Part shown: positions 11,888 to 23,020 of the stretch, in pieces
Layout: every line of letters begins with the position of its first letter
Numbering within the stretch: the stretch's first letter is position 1
Assembly (NCBI GenBank): GCA_024734495.1
Contig: JALMQS010000132.1
Coordinates: forward strand, 1,930,789 to 1,994,788
Reading direction: 5' to 3'
From: Forficula auricularia
Taxonomy: Eukaryota > Arthropoda > Insecta > Dermaptera > Forficulidae
Length of the DNA stretch: 64,000 nucleotides
Translations under genes and position numbers: made by a program
The notes under the pieces: model-generated
Told to the model about the DNA's origin: nothing
Databases searched by the model: none
What the model saw: only the letters and a program-made list of their open reading frames with translations

Positions 11888-13948
11888 TTAGTCGGCAAGT
11901 TAGTGACGAAAATTTTTAGGAAATTTGATTCATTTTGTGATAATAAAAGCATCTAAATAGTATTTTCCCCTTGACCAGGGGTAGGTATCTCATAAAAATT
12001 ACCGTTCAGGATTTTTCGTTTTAACTCAAAAACATATATTATGTATTATATTATGAATAAGCATCGAGTTTTCATTGCTTTCAATAGTTTACTACTAATC
12101 TCACCTCCATTGGAGAATGGTGGTGTCCTAATTCGGTGTTTGTTCATTCATTAGACTAATTACCACATTTCTAAATTGACTAAGTCAGAATCACTAACTT
12201 TCCTGGGTAAATCAATAAAAGTGAAAACAAAAATAGCCATCTGGTTTAAAATTCATTCTCAAATGATAATTCCAGATGCGTTTTATTTGGAAATGTCCTA
12301 AGTGGAACCAATAACTGCTGAGAAAATGCTAGTGCTAAAAATCATAGGTTATGATAATTATTATTATAGATGCAAAAGTAAAGTTTCATAGCAATCACAA
12401 AACGTACAAATTAATTAAATAAATATTAATATTTCAGAAGCAATTTCATGCTTTAAAATATTATATAAAGTTTAGAGATTTTCCTATATATGTATTTATT
12501 ATGAAAGAGTAAATAAATTTATATATAATGATATACATATATCTGAATGTGTTAATGCGCTTAACCCATTATTTGGGGTAAAATATCAAGCAAGTATCCA
12601 GAAAAGTTTTCAACATCACTTTAATCGTTGCATATATTCCATAACGAGAGGAAGCAATTCATCCCTGTATATCCTTCCTATCGTTAATTCAAAAACAACA
12701 ACCGGGTTGTATTTCTTTAATTTCCGCTCAACTATGCAATCTTTCCCTTTTTGCCAGCCAAACTCTCATTAGTCCATTCAAATATCTAAATGCAATTGAA
12801 TATTTTTTTCTCACCATTTATCGATTTCAATTTTCTTTGGAAGACCAACGAAAATTGAAAGGGAATCTTTTTGAGTTGTCTTTGTTTTTAAATTTAATCT
12901 GAGATATTTTAAAAATTCGCGTTTTTCTTTTTCCAAGAGTTAAGTGGCTTTAAGTAAATTATATTTATATATTAATATATAAGAATACCTACTGTTTTCT
13001 GACAGAAAGCATTTAAAAGTTAAATGAATCAAAAGACAAAGAACGCTTTCTTACGAAGTGATCATTAAACAAAAGGCTATAAAGATATTAGTTTATTAGT
13101 ACCTTTCTTATCAAGCTTTATAAGCAAAGTGCATTCAAGTTCATTTACCTATGTAGCAAGTCGAATTTAATTATAAATTATTTCATAATAATAATACATA
13201 GTTTCTTTATCTATATATAAGACAGAGTTTGTATATTTAAATTGTTTGCTCACTTTCAGAAAAGATTTAAAGCTGAAATTTGGAGGATACAAAGTTTTTG
13301 CTGTCAGATAAATGAGTAAGATTTGAAACGATGTCAACATACAATTTCTCAAAACTTTTTACCATCATACTAGTAAAATATAAGTTTATCCATAGGTTCT
13401 CAAATAAGTGGCCATGGTATTCTTCATTAGGCCTTTTTATCAAGAGAATTACGTATGCGTGGTGGCTACTTTAAAAACTTAAAAAAAATTAGACAATTTC
13501 AGTTTTAATAGTAAGTATTAGTGTCATGATCATTTTTTTAGACACCATTAAATACAAATAAAGTGATGTGGATATCCACATAGCTTTACCATACACCTGC
13601 CCCTCTCTTATACATATATTTAATGTTTAATAAAATAATTTATAATCATTTAAGAAAGTATCTCCCTCTTAATTTTGGGACCATTAACAATTAATCATAA
13701 ATATTTTCTTTTAAATAAGAAAGTCATTTCGAATAAATAGCTTTCTGAAATTTTTATTTGAAAATTTTAGCATTTTAATTATTTTTGAACCCCCCCCCCC
13801 CCCCTTTGGGTCACAGTTATTTTCTCATGGATCGCATAATATGTATATGGGAAATTTCGTACAAATTGATTAAAGGGTCTAGGATTTATATTGATAATTA
13901 CATTTTTTGAACACCCTCATTTTGGTCCCGAGAAGAAATAATAACTTC
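11888..13948. other. AT-rich DNA, no gene seen
   Basis: It holds the second copy of the 9834 repeat at 13322-13382. A minus-oriented copy of a TGGTAAAGTCATGTGGATGG motif lies at 13562-13611, with other copies at 26453 and 27008. A run of about 17 C residues lies at 13789-13805. No splice-flanked coding sequence was found. Confidence 0.5.
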
Positions 13949-14319
13949 TTAAGTGGATATTGATGAGGCAGTCCAAAAAAAGAAGAAGATAATTTACACT
14001 ATCTTTGATTCTAAAGCCGACGTTTCGGGGACAGGGTAGCGAGGAAATTCATTCTCTGTCATGGTAACAATAACATCTTTGTATTTTCATTCTCAGCAGA
14101 ATTATAATGTAATAATCTGCTGAGAATGAAATACTAAGATATTATTGTTACTGCCACTGAAAGAGGAGACGAGAGGGGAATGCTGCATTGATTTCCTTCA
14201 CTGACTTTTCAAAACCCTGAAGAAGGAGGGAATAGCCTCCGAAACGTCGGTTTTATGAATAAAAAGATAGTGTAAATTATCTTCTTCTTTTTTGGACTGC
14301 CTCATCAATATCCACTTAA
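13949..14319. repeat. Foldback family P, copy 1
   Basis: The outer ends TTAAGTGGATATTGATGAGG and complement are inverted, with arms continuing through AGTCCAAAAAAAGAAG and a second internal inverted pair (CATTCTCAGCAGAATTATAA). Sister copies are at 15021-15422 and 53873-54103. Both arms carry the GAAACGTC half of a hammerhead-like motif, but the CTGANGA half is intact only in the right arm. Confidence 0.85.
14217..14248 (+). ncRNA. Hammerhead-like ribozyme motif, foldback P copy 1
   Basis: CTGAAGA, A, GGAGG, six-base loop, CCTCC, GAAACGTC. Stem II is a perfect 5-bp pairing. The bases before (AAAACC) and after (GGTTTT) can form a perfect 6-bp stem I. ACGT followed by C fits a minimal self-complementary stem III with a C at the cleavage position. 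This is one of the best-preserved copies in the window. Confidence 0.55.
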
Positions 14320-14721
14320 TTCAATTATCAGTCCGTCTCCAAAAATTACTCCAATCTTAATAATAACTCTTTTTTTTATTATAAGACCCATATTATAACA
14401 AATTAATTTTTTTTTATTTTTTTTAGTTTGAAAATTTTATAATTTTAATTTTTTAAGAAACAACTACCAACAACGACGAAGCTACAACTCACTTCCTCAT
14501 ACCTTTAAGTCTTAACTATATACAAAAATATTCAGATTCCTAAAAAATCCAAAAAAAAACTTTAAATATGTAACTAAATTTCCTGTATTATAAGTATAGT
14601 ACACAAACTGTAGATAATTGTTAAACTTTCGAATAAATATTGAAAGATGTAAGCGTAAGCTGACTGTAAAGGACCACAACCCGAAATTCATAAACAAATA
14701 AATAAAATAAATATTATAATA

Positions 14722-14983
14722 GAGTAGAGCGTCAATAATCCAGATTAATTGTGACCGGACCATGTCCAGATTTTCGAAAAGGACCAAAAAAAGGTCGTTT
14801 GTGTTCATAACAGAAAGAAAACTTTCTCAAAATATTAATAATTCACTTTGGTGGTTAAATAATTGGAGCAGATAAATAAAACAATTAATTAATATGAACT
14901 TATAATGTATTTTAATAACGCTTTTGTTTGACAAATATGTATTTCTCATGATTTTAGAAGTCCAGATTATCGACGCTCTACTG
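14722..14983. mobile_element. pogo/Tigger-like short element, family 3
   Basis: The left end GAGTAGAGCGTCAATAATCC and the complement of the right end CAGTAGAGCGTCGATAATCT are inverted repeats flanked by TA on both sides (14720-14721 and 14984-14985). The first base of the left end is mutated from C to G. It has no transposase. A 98-codon minus ORF overlapping it is incidental. Confidence 0.75.
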
Positions 14984-15094
14984 TATATATGTATATTAAT
15001 ACGTAGAAAGATAGATGGATATTAAGTGGATATTGATGAGGCCGTCCAAAAAAAGAAGATAATTTATACTATCTTTTATTTTTATTCAAAAACC

Positions 15095-15126
15095 GACGTT
15101 TCGGAGGCTATTCCATCCTTCTTCAG
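15095..15126 (-). ncRNA. Hammerhead-like ribozyme motif, foldback P copy 2 left arm
   Basis: On the minus strand: CTGAAGA, A, GGATGG, loop, CCTCC, GAAACGTCGG. Stem II carries one mismatch relative to the right-arm partner. GTC and the potential GG... stem I strand are preserved. Confidence 0.5.
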
Positions 15127-15316
15127 GGCTTTGAAAAGTCAGTGAAGGAAATCCAAAGCGACATTCCCCTCTGTCTCCTCTTTCAGTGGCAATAACAATA
15201 ATATATTGTATTTCATTCTCAGCAGAATTATAATGTAGTACTGTGTGTTAGTGCCACTGAAAGAGGAGACAGAGGGGAATGTCGCATTGGATTTCCTTCA
15301 ATGACCCTTCAAAACC

Positions 15317-15348
15317 CTGAAGAAGGAGGGAATAGCCTCCGAAACGTC
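15317..15348 (+). ncRNA. Hammerhead-like ribozyme motif, foldback P copy 2 right arm
   Basis: Sequence is identical to the 14217 motif through CTGAAGA, A, GGAGG, loop, CCTCC, GAAACGTC. It is then followed by AGTTTT instead of GGTTTT, which weakens one stem I pair with the upstream AAAACC. Confidence 0.55.
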
Positions 15349-15565
15349 AGTTTTTGAATAAAAATAAAAAGATAGTATAAATTATCTTCTTTTTTTGGAC
15401 TGCCTCATCAATATACACTTAATTAACTTATCAGTCCGTCTCCAAAAATTACCAAGCAGGAGCCACATGTTTTGATTTAATCCTTATAAAATAGACTAGT
15501 TGTTCAATTAGGAATGATTCCCTCTCGATCACCCTTGCAATTAAGAAGAGCTGAGTGATGTTTAC

Positions 15566-15626
15566 CTTTTTGAGAGGTGGCCGAGGAGAGCAGAGCAGCG
15601 ATGAGGAGCACCCGAATGGCCTGCAT
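15566..15626 (-). CDS. First coding exon of a secreted or membrane protein (partial gene)
   Basis: Reading the minus strand from the ATG at 15626, 61 bases encode MQAIRVLLIAALLSSATSQK plus one base of the next codon. They stop at an AAAAAG|GTAAAC donor, leaving a phase-1 intron. The peptide is a textbook signal sequence: a basic N-terminal end (R at 5), a hydrophobic VLLIAALL core and small residues ATS before a likely cleavage site. The exon is about 59 percent G+C in very AT-rich DNA. A TATA-like box lies about 105 bases upstream. The next exons must be at lower coordinates, and I could not find them, so the first intron is long or leaves the window. The product is a secretory-pathway protein of unknown identity. 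The call rests on coding pattern, donor and promoter together, not on homology. Confidence 0.62.
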
Positions 15627-15740
15627 CTCTGAGGCCGCTGGACCAATTTCGAGCTGCGTTTAATTCGTGTTGAATTTACACCCGGGCGCTGATTACATTT
15701 TCATCTGGAGTATTAGGAGGGGCGTTGCATTTATATACTC
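15627..15740 (-). promoter_or_regulatory. Promoter and 5' untranslated region of the signal-peptide gene
   Basis: On the minus strand, TATATAAA occupies 15730-15737. A start site about 30 bases downstream would fall near 15700, giving an untranslated leader of about 75 bases before the ATG at 15626. The leader is G+C-richer than the surroundings. The start site is inferred from spacing only. Confidence 0.4.
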
Positions 15741-17220
15741 TATGTGTTATATTAATGTTGGGATTAATTCTCAAAAGGGCGATAGGATTGCGGTGGGTAG
15801 CGTTTTTGTTCACGGGGCTCGAATATGCCTTCTGTTTATCTTTTGGCAAGAAAGGGCTTGTACGCGAGCCGTATAATCAAGCGATGGGTGGGACCGAAGG
15901 GCTCAAATTACGGCTCAACTATAATTCGATTGAGTATATACATATAATAAAATATAGTATAGAGGCAAAGGCAGATACACAATTTATCTTAATACAATTT
16001 TCGTACTCCGTGTGAATAATTAAAATTTATTCATTTTTTGTTAATTTGGTCTTCCGATGCTATTTCTTGCCGCTAGGAAGTTTTTATTTGTAATTTCTTG
16101 GGAATAATAAGAATTAATTAATTTCTCTCTTGTTGAGATTATTAAAAAAAAAGTTTCGAGGCTCGTCTCGAATTCAATGGATTTTTTCTCGGTTTAACCC
16201 CTTCACTCCACTCAGATTGACCTGAAAAATCCTACACCCCGGAAATAAATGAACTTCAACACTCAACTGAATTTTCCGCGGTTGAAATTATTTTAAACAG
16301 CGTGTTGGAAATTATAATAAACTATTCAAAAATACCTACTTAAACTAATTGGAAATTATTCTTGTTCTCGTTAAAATCTCAAATATCGTTATTATTAAAT
16401 TTTAAAGTAAGGAAATGTCTTTTCCATTTCATTAATCCTAATCAAGTATTCTCGTGTTTCTTAATATATGCATTTGTTAATTGAAATCCGCGAATACACG
16501 TATTCCTATCCCATAAGGATGTCTAACTAAAATTTCTGCTTATTACTCAAAGAGTAGATGAGCCTTGAGCTCGATTTCTTGTTTACTTTGACTAATTTAT
16601 GAAAAAAAAATTATAAACTAAGTAAATTATACTTTTTGATAAAATTCACATTTATAAAATTTCATCTCAAGAATGAATTAAGATTTCTAATGAGATTTAG
16701 TATATATATGTAGGTTTGTAAGTATCAATATTCTTTGTAAAACAAATAATTGTGGAAATTACCAGGGGCATTCAGATAGTAATTAAATATAAAGGGAGGC
16801 AAATAATAATAAAGACTCACTTGAATCAATATTCTTTTGTTAATAGTAAGTGACTCTCTCTAAGGAATAATATAATGACTCTACTAACTAAAGAATATTT
16901 ATTCGAGTCTCTTCATGGTCAAAGGAAAATATACAGTAGGTATTTATAAAAAGACTGAAGATGAAGAGCCAGCCTTCAAAACACAATATTACCTATATAT
17001 TATATTATATTTCTGAAAAGCAGTTTACAGGCCAATGGCCAAATGAACATCTATTAATTTTGAAATGCTATGTCCCTGTCTTAAAGTTTAAATTTATTAA
17101 TCGTATGTTTCCTATATTTGATTCAATCGCGAATCGAATGCAGCTGATTTTTGTCAAATATTTAATGTAAATGTAAGTACTATCTGAACTTATATATTTC
17201 TAACTTGAAATAATGAAGTT
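15741..17220. other. Upstream flank of the signal-peptide gene, no gene seen
   Basis: The stretch 15770-15920 is moderately G+C-rich and open in two plus-strand frames, but it lies just behind the minus-strand promoter and looks non-coding. The remainder is AT-rich without recognised features. Confidence 0.45.
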
Positions 17221-17600
17221 AAATAAATTTATAATTTTCTCATTCATATATTAAAGAATAATTAACCTAAATTGTTTTGATCGCGCTTTTTAAAACAAGA
17301 TATATATCGCGAGACTATTGCTGGTTGAAGCTATTGGAGTCTGCTGAGTCTTAAGTCTGGACCAAGAGAGAATGAAAAAGATATGATCCATTTAGCTATA
17401 ATTCAACGTCATTTTGCGTTTAGCCAGCATGACACTTGGATAGATCACCAAATGAATTTGAAATCTGAGATGTTATATATTCAATCTCCCAGTCCAGAGC
17501 GGCCGATATATATCTTGTTTAAAAAGCGCGATCAAAACAATTCTCGTTGATATGTTAATTATTCTTTAATATATTAATGAGAAAATTATAAATTTATTTA
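17221..17600. repeat. Foldback with about 100-base arms
   Basis: AAATAAATTTATAATTTTCT through GATCGCGCTTTTTAAAACAA on the left recurs in complement at about 17500-17600. The inner ends are richer in G+C (GATCGCGC, GCGGCCG). A degenerate relative of one arm lies near 34600 (GCGGTCAAAAACAATTCTC). Class unknown; no ORF. Confidence 0.75.
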
Positions 17601-17648
17601 AATTTATTGTTCAAAATAAAAAAATAAATAAATAAAAATACTTTAAAT

Positions 17649-18185
17649 CAGCGCTTCTTAAACTTTTTTCATTCGAGATCCCATTTTGTCTGAGAAATTT
17701 TTCGAGACCCCATATTATATAGATATATGGTATAAAATCATTATTTTCCCAAGCAAATCAAAAATAAATTTATAATGAATCGAATCTTTATAACATAACT
17801 ATTTTGTAATTTTACCATTTATTAAAAAAATATATATAATTACAATTGTTTTATCTAAATAATAATAAAATGGATCTGCTTGTTTCTTATTAAATAAACA
17901 GGAGATAATCATCTTCAATATTTTTCAATTTGATTATATAATCGGCAATGCTGAGAACGTTGTTTCACATAAATAAATATTAGGGTCTTTCAAAAGTCGC
18001 ACCTAGAAGTCAGTAATAAATAATTTTATATTTAATACGAAATGGCAATTTCACAAATTATTGCAAATTCAAAATACCTACTAAACATAAATTTTTGGCA
18101 ACTGCGCATTATAATTTTTTCATTGTTGCCTTATGTTTCGCGACCCCAAAATTCAGTTATGCGATCCATAGTTTAAGAAGCACTG
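17649..18185. mobile_element. hAT-like non-autonomous element
   Basis: The inverted ends CAGCGCTTCTTAAAC and (complement) CAGTGCTTCTTAAAC are flanked by an exact 8-bp duplication, CTTTAAAT (17641-17648 and 18186-18193). The subterminal GAGACCCC/GCGACCCC pair extends the symmetry. CAGNGNTTCTYAAAC ends with 8-bp duplications are characteristic of hAT elements. No transposase remains. Confidence 0.85.
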
Positions 18186-18193
18186 CTTTAAAT

Positions 18194-19336
18194 CATTAAT
18201 GCTGTCTTTAAAGGTTCGCCCTCAGAGGATGATTATTGAATTTATTCGTGGTTTGCTTATACCTGAATAGCTAATTCGCAATGGAAGTAATTTTTCAATA
18301 AAGTTATGAAATAAATGATTTATTCTGGTAAAGGAAAAAAACGAAAAGAAAAAGAAAATATTAAATTCTCATCATTACTGAATGAATATTTTATGTAAAA
18401 GCTTTTAGTAATAAGGCAATAAATAGGGGTCGAGAATGATGAAAATAAAACAATTCACTTTTCAAAAAAATTATAAAATATTCATTCCACTACCCTTCGA
18501 GTATTAAAATTTTCAAAACTAGAAACCCTCGCAAAATCTCTACTTAATTATATGGTTTTAGTTATTATTTTTTTATGAAGATTAAATCTCTGAGTGAAAC
18601 TATTTACTCGTGTTATGTCCTGTTATATAAAATTAGTCCCATCACGAAAGAAAACCATGGACCGAGATTGGAATTTGGCACTTGTTTAAAAAAACCCTTC
18701 CGTTAAGTAATCCATAACAACTAGAAGATGCCCTCGTAAATCGGCCAGCTGATTAGCCACCACAAAGTTTCAATATCAGAAAATTTAGATAAATTATCAT
18801 CGAGTAAAACGATTTTCCTCTGCGAGTATTCGACAGTTTGATTTCTACTTATATTTCGACAAATGAATGTATTCTCACTCATACGAAGCGCAGTTTCTAT
18901 TTAATTAGTTGTTTATTTAGATACATTGTATATTTCATAGGTTTTATTCAAATTGGAGTAAATTAAATATTTTATTTTTGATTAAATATAATTAGTTAAA
19001 TTATAGGAATAGGGTTTTCAGGGACCATTAATACCTCGATAACCAATCGCATGCCTTTGCAACTATTGCATAGAGGCGTGTCGTCTATCTAATTCAACAG
19101 GAAGGAAGGCAGGATGTGGATGATGAGTAAAATGGATGGTGAGATGGGTGGGTGTATGGTACATTGTTGTAAGATAGACTCGTTCTCTTGTCTTCCCAGA
19201 AATCCCAGATCGTGTTATGGTCTCTTTCTCTCGTCTTTAGGGACCCATCCGTTCACCGTACATTTATACCCGACCACCGCGGGACACCGCAGACAACAAA
19301 TTCTGAATAAACAAATTTTTATAGGAGCTAAAAATC
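18194..19336. other. AT-rich DNA with one dispersed motif
   Basis: At 18742-18780 a CGGCCAGCTGATTAGCCACC motif is shared with 40846-40886. At 19223-19237 a strong pyrimidine tract and TTTAG precede GGACCC, and the following frames stay open for about 22 codons to TGA. AATAAA overlaps that stop, so a terminal exon is conceivable, but several frames are open and I do not call one. Confidence 0.4.
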
Positions 19337-19367
19337 GATGTTTCGAAGGATCTTCCCCCTTCATCAG
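19337..19367 (-). ncRNA. Hammerhead-like ribozyme motif, solo
   Basis: On the minus strand: CTGATGA, AGG hairpin, CCTT, CGAAACATC. Stem II pairs as GAAGG/CCTTC if the GA of CTGATGA takes part. The sequence after it (GATTTTTAGCTCC) leads into a tail unlike family P. No inverted partner is visible nearby. Confidence 0.4.
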
Positions 19368-21839
19368 AGCTTAAAAGGGTCATCTCCTTCTTGTCTCCTT
19401 TGTCCACCATACATATTATTATTAATACTTAGTTGTCTATAAAAATTTAGCTCACTACTCCTTTAAAATTGATAGTTTGGGGAAATAATTTATCATTGAC
19501 ATCAACAATATTATTTTTTTATAATTCCGTTAATGTCGGCAAACACACGAGGACACAAACATTTTTTTTGTATTCAGGAGTCCTTGAAAAGAAAAAAAAT
19601 TGTGAAAATCTCAACTTCAAAATTTTTTAAACAGCAATACAAGATTTATTGTTACTAATAGAATCAACGATTCTATTTTTTGGATAATGGAAATAAAAGA
19701 GACAAAGATTAGAGTCTAGAGAATGTGGGATTTTGACGGAGTGAAGATTGTTAATGTCAGGGAGAAAGGATTGTGTTGTAGACAAGTATTTGTTTGAGTT
19801 AAATTAATATCTCAGTTAGAAAATATTTCAGGGATTTTGAATGACGTGAAATCTCATAACCAGTTGGCTATTCTTGATAAACTATTTACAATATACGCAC
19901 CATGTTTTGAGATCAACAATTTTAATGGATCGATTAACTTTTCGTATTTTTCCAATTAAATTGTTGATAGTTTGAGTTGATTTTTCTATTTCATTGTAGG
20001 TAGTTATTACTATTTTTATGATGAAAAAATTACAAGTTGTTTGTTTCATTTAAATAATTGACTATTATTTAGATGTAGTGGATTAGTTTAACCTTCAATA
20101 ATTGCAACTCTAGGACCTACTAGTAATTTTGTCGCAGAATCTCTCAGATCATGTTTTTATTTTAGAAATACTCTTCAATACTTGAACATTAACGAAAATA
20201 TGAGAATTTAAGTAAAAGGTGGAAGCTTTTAAGATTAAATTGTAAAATCAATTTTTTTTCCAATAATAGTTTTGTAGTAAGCCTATGGTTCCCTGAAATT
20301 TTAATGATTTGGCACTTATTGTCAGCGAAAGGTTTGAGCTAAAAAATGAAACTTGTTTCATAAGTACCATACATATTATTATTAATACTTAGTTGTCTAT
20401 AAAAATTTAGCTCATTAACTATAATAATTTGATAGCTTGTTATATGAGATTTCGATTTTTTCTCGTTTTTTCGCATTTCGCAACCAGGAGTTCTGAAGCT
20501 AGAAAGTTCAAAATCTAAGCAGTTGATTGGTTTTGAAACACAAACATTTTGTCACCAGAACGAAGTCTTAAGGACATTCCTGCACTGAGGCATTCTGGGT
20601 ATAGCATTCCAGATACACAGAAAAAATCATACAAAATTATGTCCCTTCTAAACAGGACAAGTAAAAAAACTAGTGAATTCAATGTGTATATTATGGTATT
20701 TCGATCAACCATCCAGACCAACCCTACAGAGGTACCGAGTAAATGTATTGTTAGTGAAATAAAAAAAGAATAATCAAAACAAAAAATAAACTTGTTCTGT
20801 TAATAAAATAAATAACTAAATAAAATATTTAGTAATAATAATAAAAAAAAAAAATTGGTACCTACTTATTGTAAAATTTCATAAATGCCACGAAAATAAT
20901 TAGTTAAAAAGATTCAGGAATAAATTGAGTATAATAGAAATTTAAAATGTACATCACCGCGATCTAATGGATAGAAATTTTATTGCTAAGAGTAAATTAC
21001 ACTCTAAATGCTGCCTAACAGTATCGGAATAACAAGAAGAGCCCGACTTCGCAACGCGCCGTGGTGTAGGTGAACCCCAAATCCTCTTTGTCTAAATTAT
21101 AATTTTAAATTTTAAATATATTTCTTTGGATAATTTTCATTTGTAGTATCTAAAATTAATTGTTATTAGGTAGTAAAACTTGTATAATAAATACATTTCA
21201 TATACGTATAATATTCAATAAGCAAACTGTATCTTTGATACAATTTCCTTCTTCAGAAAATCTAGGAAAAATTTACAAAAATAAATTACTGAACTGTCAA
21301 TAGATAATCAGAAGGAATTGGTGTCAGTATATTTTGTGTTTAAGATCAATAAGGAAATAAAACATAATCTAAATAATGAAAGCCATTTTCTACTTATCAT
21401 TATAGAGTAATGGGCAAATTACATTATGTAAAAAAAGAAATGAAAAAAAAAAGAAATAATACAAAACTATTATTAGAAAAAAAAATTGATTTTACAATTT
21501 AATATAGATCTAATAGATATTCTGACAAAGGTTATAATTTGTTAATGGACAAAATTCTCCGAGATTCCGAGCATGTGTGGGAAATAATTATTACTTTAAA
21601 CTTTTGTTTTATAATAGAACTCCCTTTTGACTGAGTCTTTTTCTCATTCACTAGTGTTGTTTTAGTTTTCCAGTTTTAATCTCTGCGCGCAGGGCGGCTA
21701 TTCCATTGGATTGACACACATATTTTTATATATTTATTTTATTAATTCACATTTTCGGTTGACAAATGCAGAATATTAGTATAAGAATTGACCCTCCAAC
21801 TTATACCTCTTATTACTTACCATTAATATTATGTCGGAT
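19368..21839. other. Old dispersed repeats, no gene assigned
   Basis: A 49-base block is identical at 19406-19454 and 20366-20414. The tract 20330-20600 is homologous to 28310-28720 (shared phrases TTTAGCTCATTA and GGAGTTCTGAAGCTAG / GAAGTTCTGAAACTAG). The two open frames at 20515-20773 belong to that repeat. Near 21009-21070 a G+C-rich patch with CAG before it and GTGAAC after it could be a 60-base exon, but the evidence is too thin to call. Confidence 0.45.
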
Positions 21840-23020
21840 ATTCAATTCAGAATTCCAATAATATTAAAAGTAATTAAAAACTTAAAAGTCGATTCAACCG
21901 TTCAGAAAACATCACAATTGCTGTAATTAAAAAATTGAGCTCCTTAACTTGCTTTTATTCTTTCAAAAATTTTCAAGCTTCCATACACTTGTGGTATATT
22001 TCCAAAGAGCTGGAAAATAGCAAGAATTTAACCAAATTTAAAAAATAAAAAAGGAATTCTACTAATGTAGCCATCATCATCAGATCGCTACCACTTCGGC
22101 TCTTTCTAAAATCATTGAAAGGGTCATTAACGAGAAATTCTTCAGCATTTAGAATCTAATAAACTAATCAATGAAAGACAATACGACTAATAAAGAGCTA
22201 GAGACTAGTAAAGAGAATTTGGTGCAATGTTTAGACATTTCAAAGGCCTTCGATCAGGCCTGGCATAAAAATCTTCTTGCCAAATTACCTACTGTTGGGC
22301 TACCTCGAGCTTCTACAAGTGGTTTGAGAGTTTTCTCTCAAACCGTAGTATTAAGATTGAGATTGATGGAATATCATGCTCTTTCTTCTATAATAATGCT
22401 GGAGCTCCTGTGTTCTGTCATTTCTCCAACACTATTATCCATATTTATGATCTTTTGAATTTGCCCTCCAATTCAATAGATTGTTACGCACCTAGAAATT
22501 AGACAACATTGCACCTTGCACCCTCCATAACACTCAATCTTTGCGAAACAATTGCTTAAGTGGATGAATTTAGATTAAAAATGCATAACTTGGTAAAGTT
22601 TAATGCGGGTAAGGTACAATGTTGTCTAATTTCTAGGTGCTTATATAGGGACCTTCCTGGCATTTCCTTTGATTCGAGCTCATTTGAATTTTGTGACAAA
22701 ATATCAATATTGTGTGTCACCTTGGGCTCTGGCCTTTCTTCTTCGGAATAGCTTAGCTGCTGCATGTAAGCTTGATTTTCTTTTTCAGACTATTTAAATG
22801 TTGGCATGTGTTTATTTATATATATCTGATCATACTTATTTATATATTTAGTATATGTGATTAAGCACTTGTGGAGATTTATTTTTATTTTTTCTTATTT
22901 GCACATGTTTATTCATTTTTTTGTACTGTTATAGTTGCTTATATGTAATGCTTAGCCAGTTGTATTAAACTTAACTTCATTTGTATAGATAAGGCCGAAA
23001 TAAATTATTCTTATTCTTGG
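21840..23020 (+). pseudogene. Jockey-type LINE reverse transcriptase remnant with 3' end
   Basis: Broken frames spell reverse-transcriptase landmarks in order. FPKSWKIARI is near 22000. SKIIERVI is near 22110, followed by LDISKAFDQAWHK at 22230-22270. INDLL-like and SIDCYA (start of the YADD box) are near 22445-22490. KFNAGKVQCCLISR is at 22595-22640, followed by ISILCVTLGS. Frameshifts and stops separate them. The 3' end reads AAGGCCGAAATAAATTATTC at about 22992, without a long poly(A). A 30-base inverted copy of the KVQCCLISR region sits just where the YADD motif should be. This is an inactive copy of an element that would have copied its RNA at a nicked genomic site. Confidence 0.8.

Larger units (their letters stand above)
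15021..15422. repeat. Foldback family P, copy 2
   Basis: Full-length sister of 13949-14319 with the same outer ends and central inverted CAGCAGAATTATAA region. Both arms retain a complete hammerhead-like motif in opposite orientations (15095-15126 minus, 15317-15348 plus). Its right end lies only about 140 bases from the donor of the minus-strand signal-peptide exon, inside that gene's first intron. Confidence 0.85.

Noticed and set aside
14512..14808. 98-codon minus ORF rich in aromatic and hydrophobic residues
   Set aside because: Hydrophobic bias is expected from AT-rich codons, and half of it lies in a pogo-like element.
19238..19335. Terminal exon after a strong pyrimidine tract and TTTAG, with AATAAA at the stop
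   Set aside because: Three frames are open, the peptide is only 22 codons and nothing connects upstream. Mentioned only as a possibility.
21021..21069. Mini-exon between CAG and GTGAAC in a G+C-rich patch
   Set aside because: Too short to judge the frame, and the splice signals are average.
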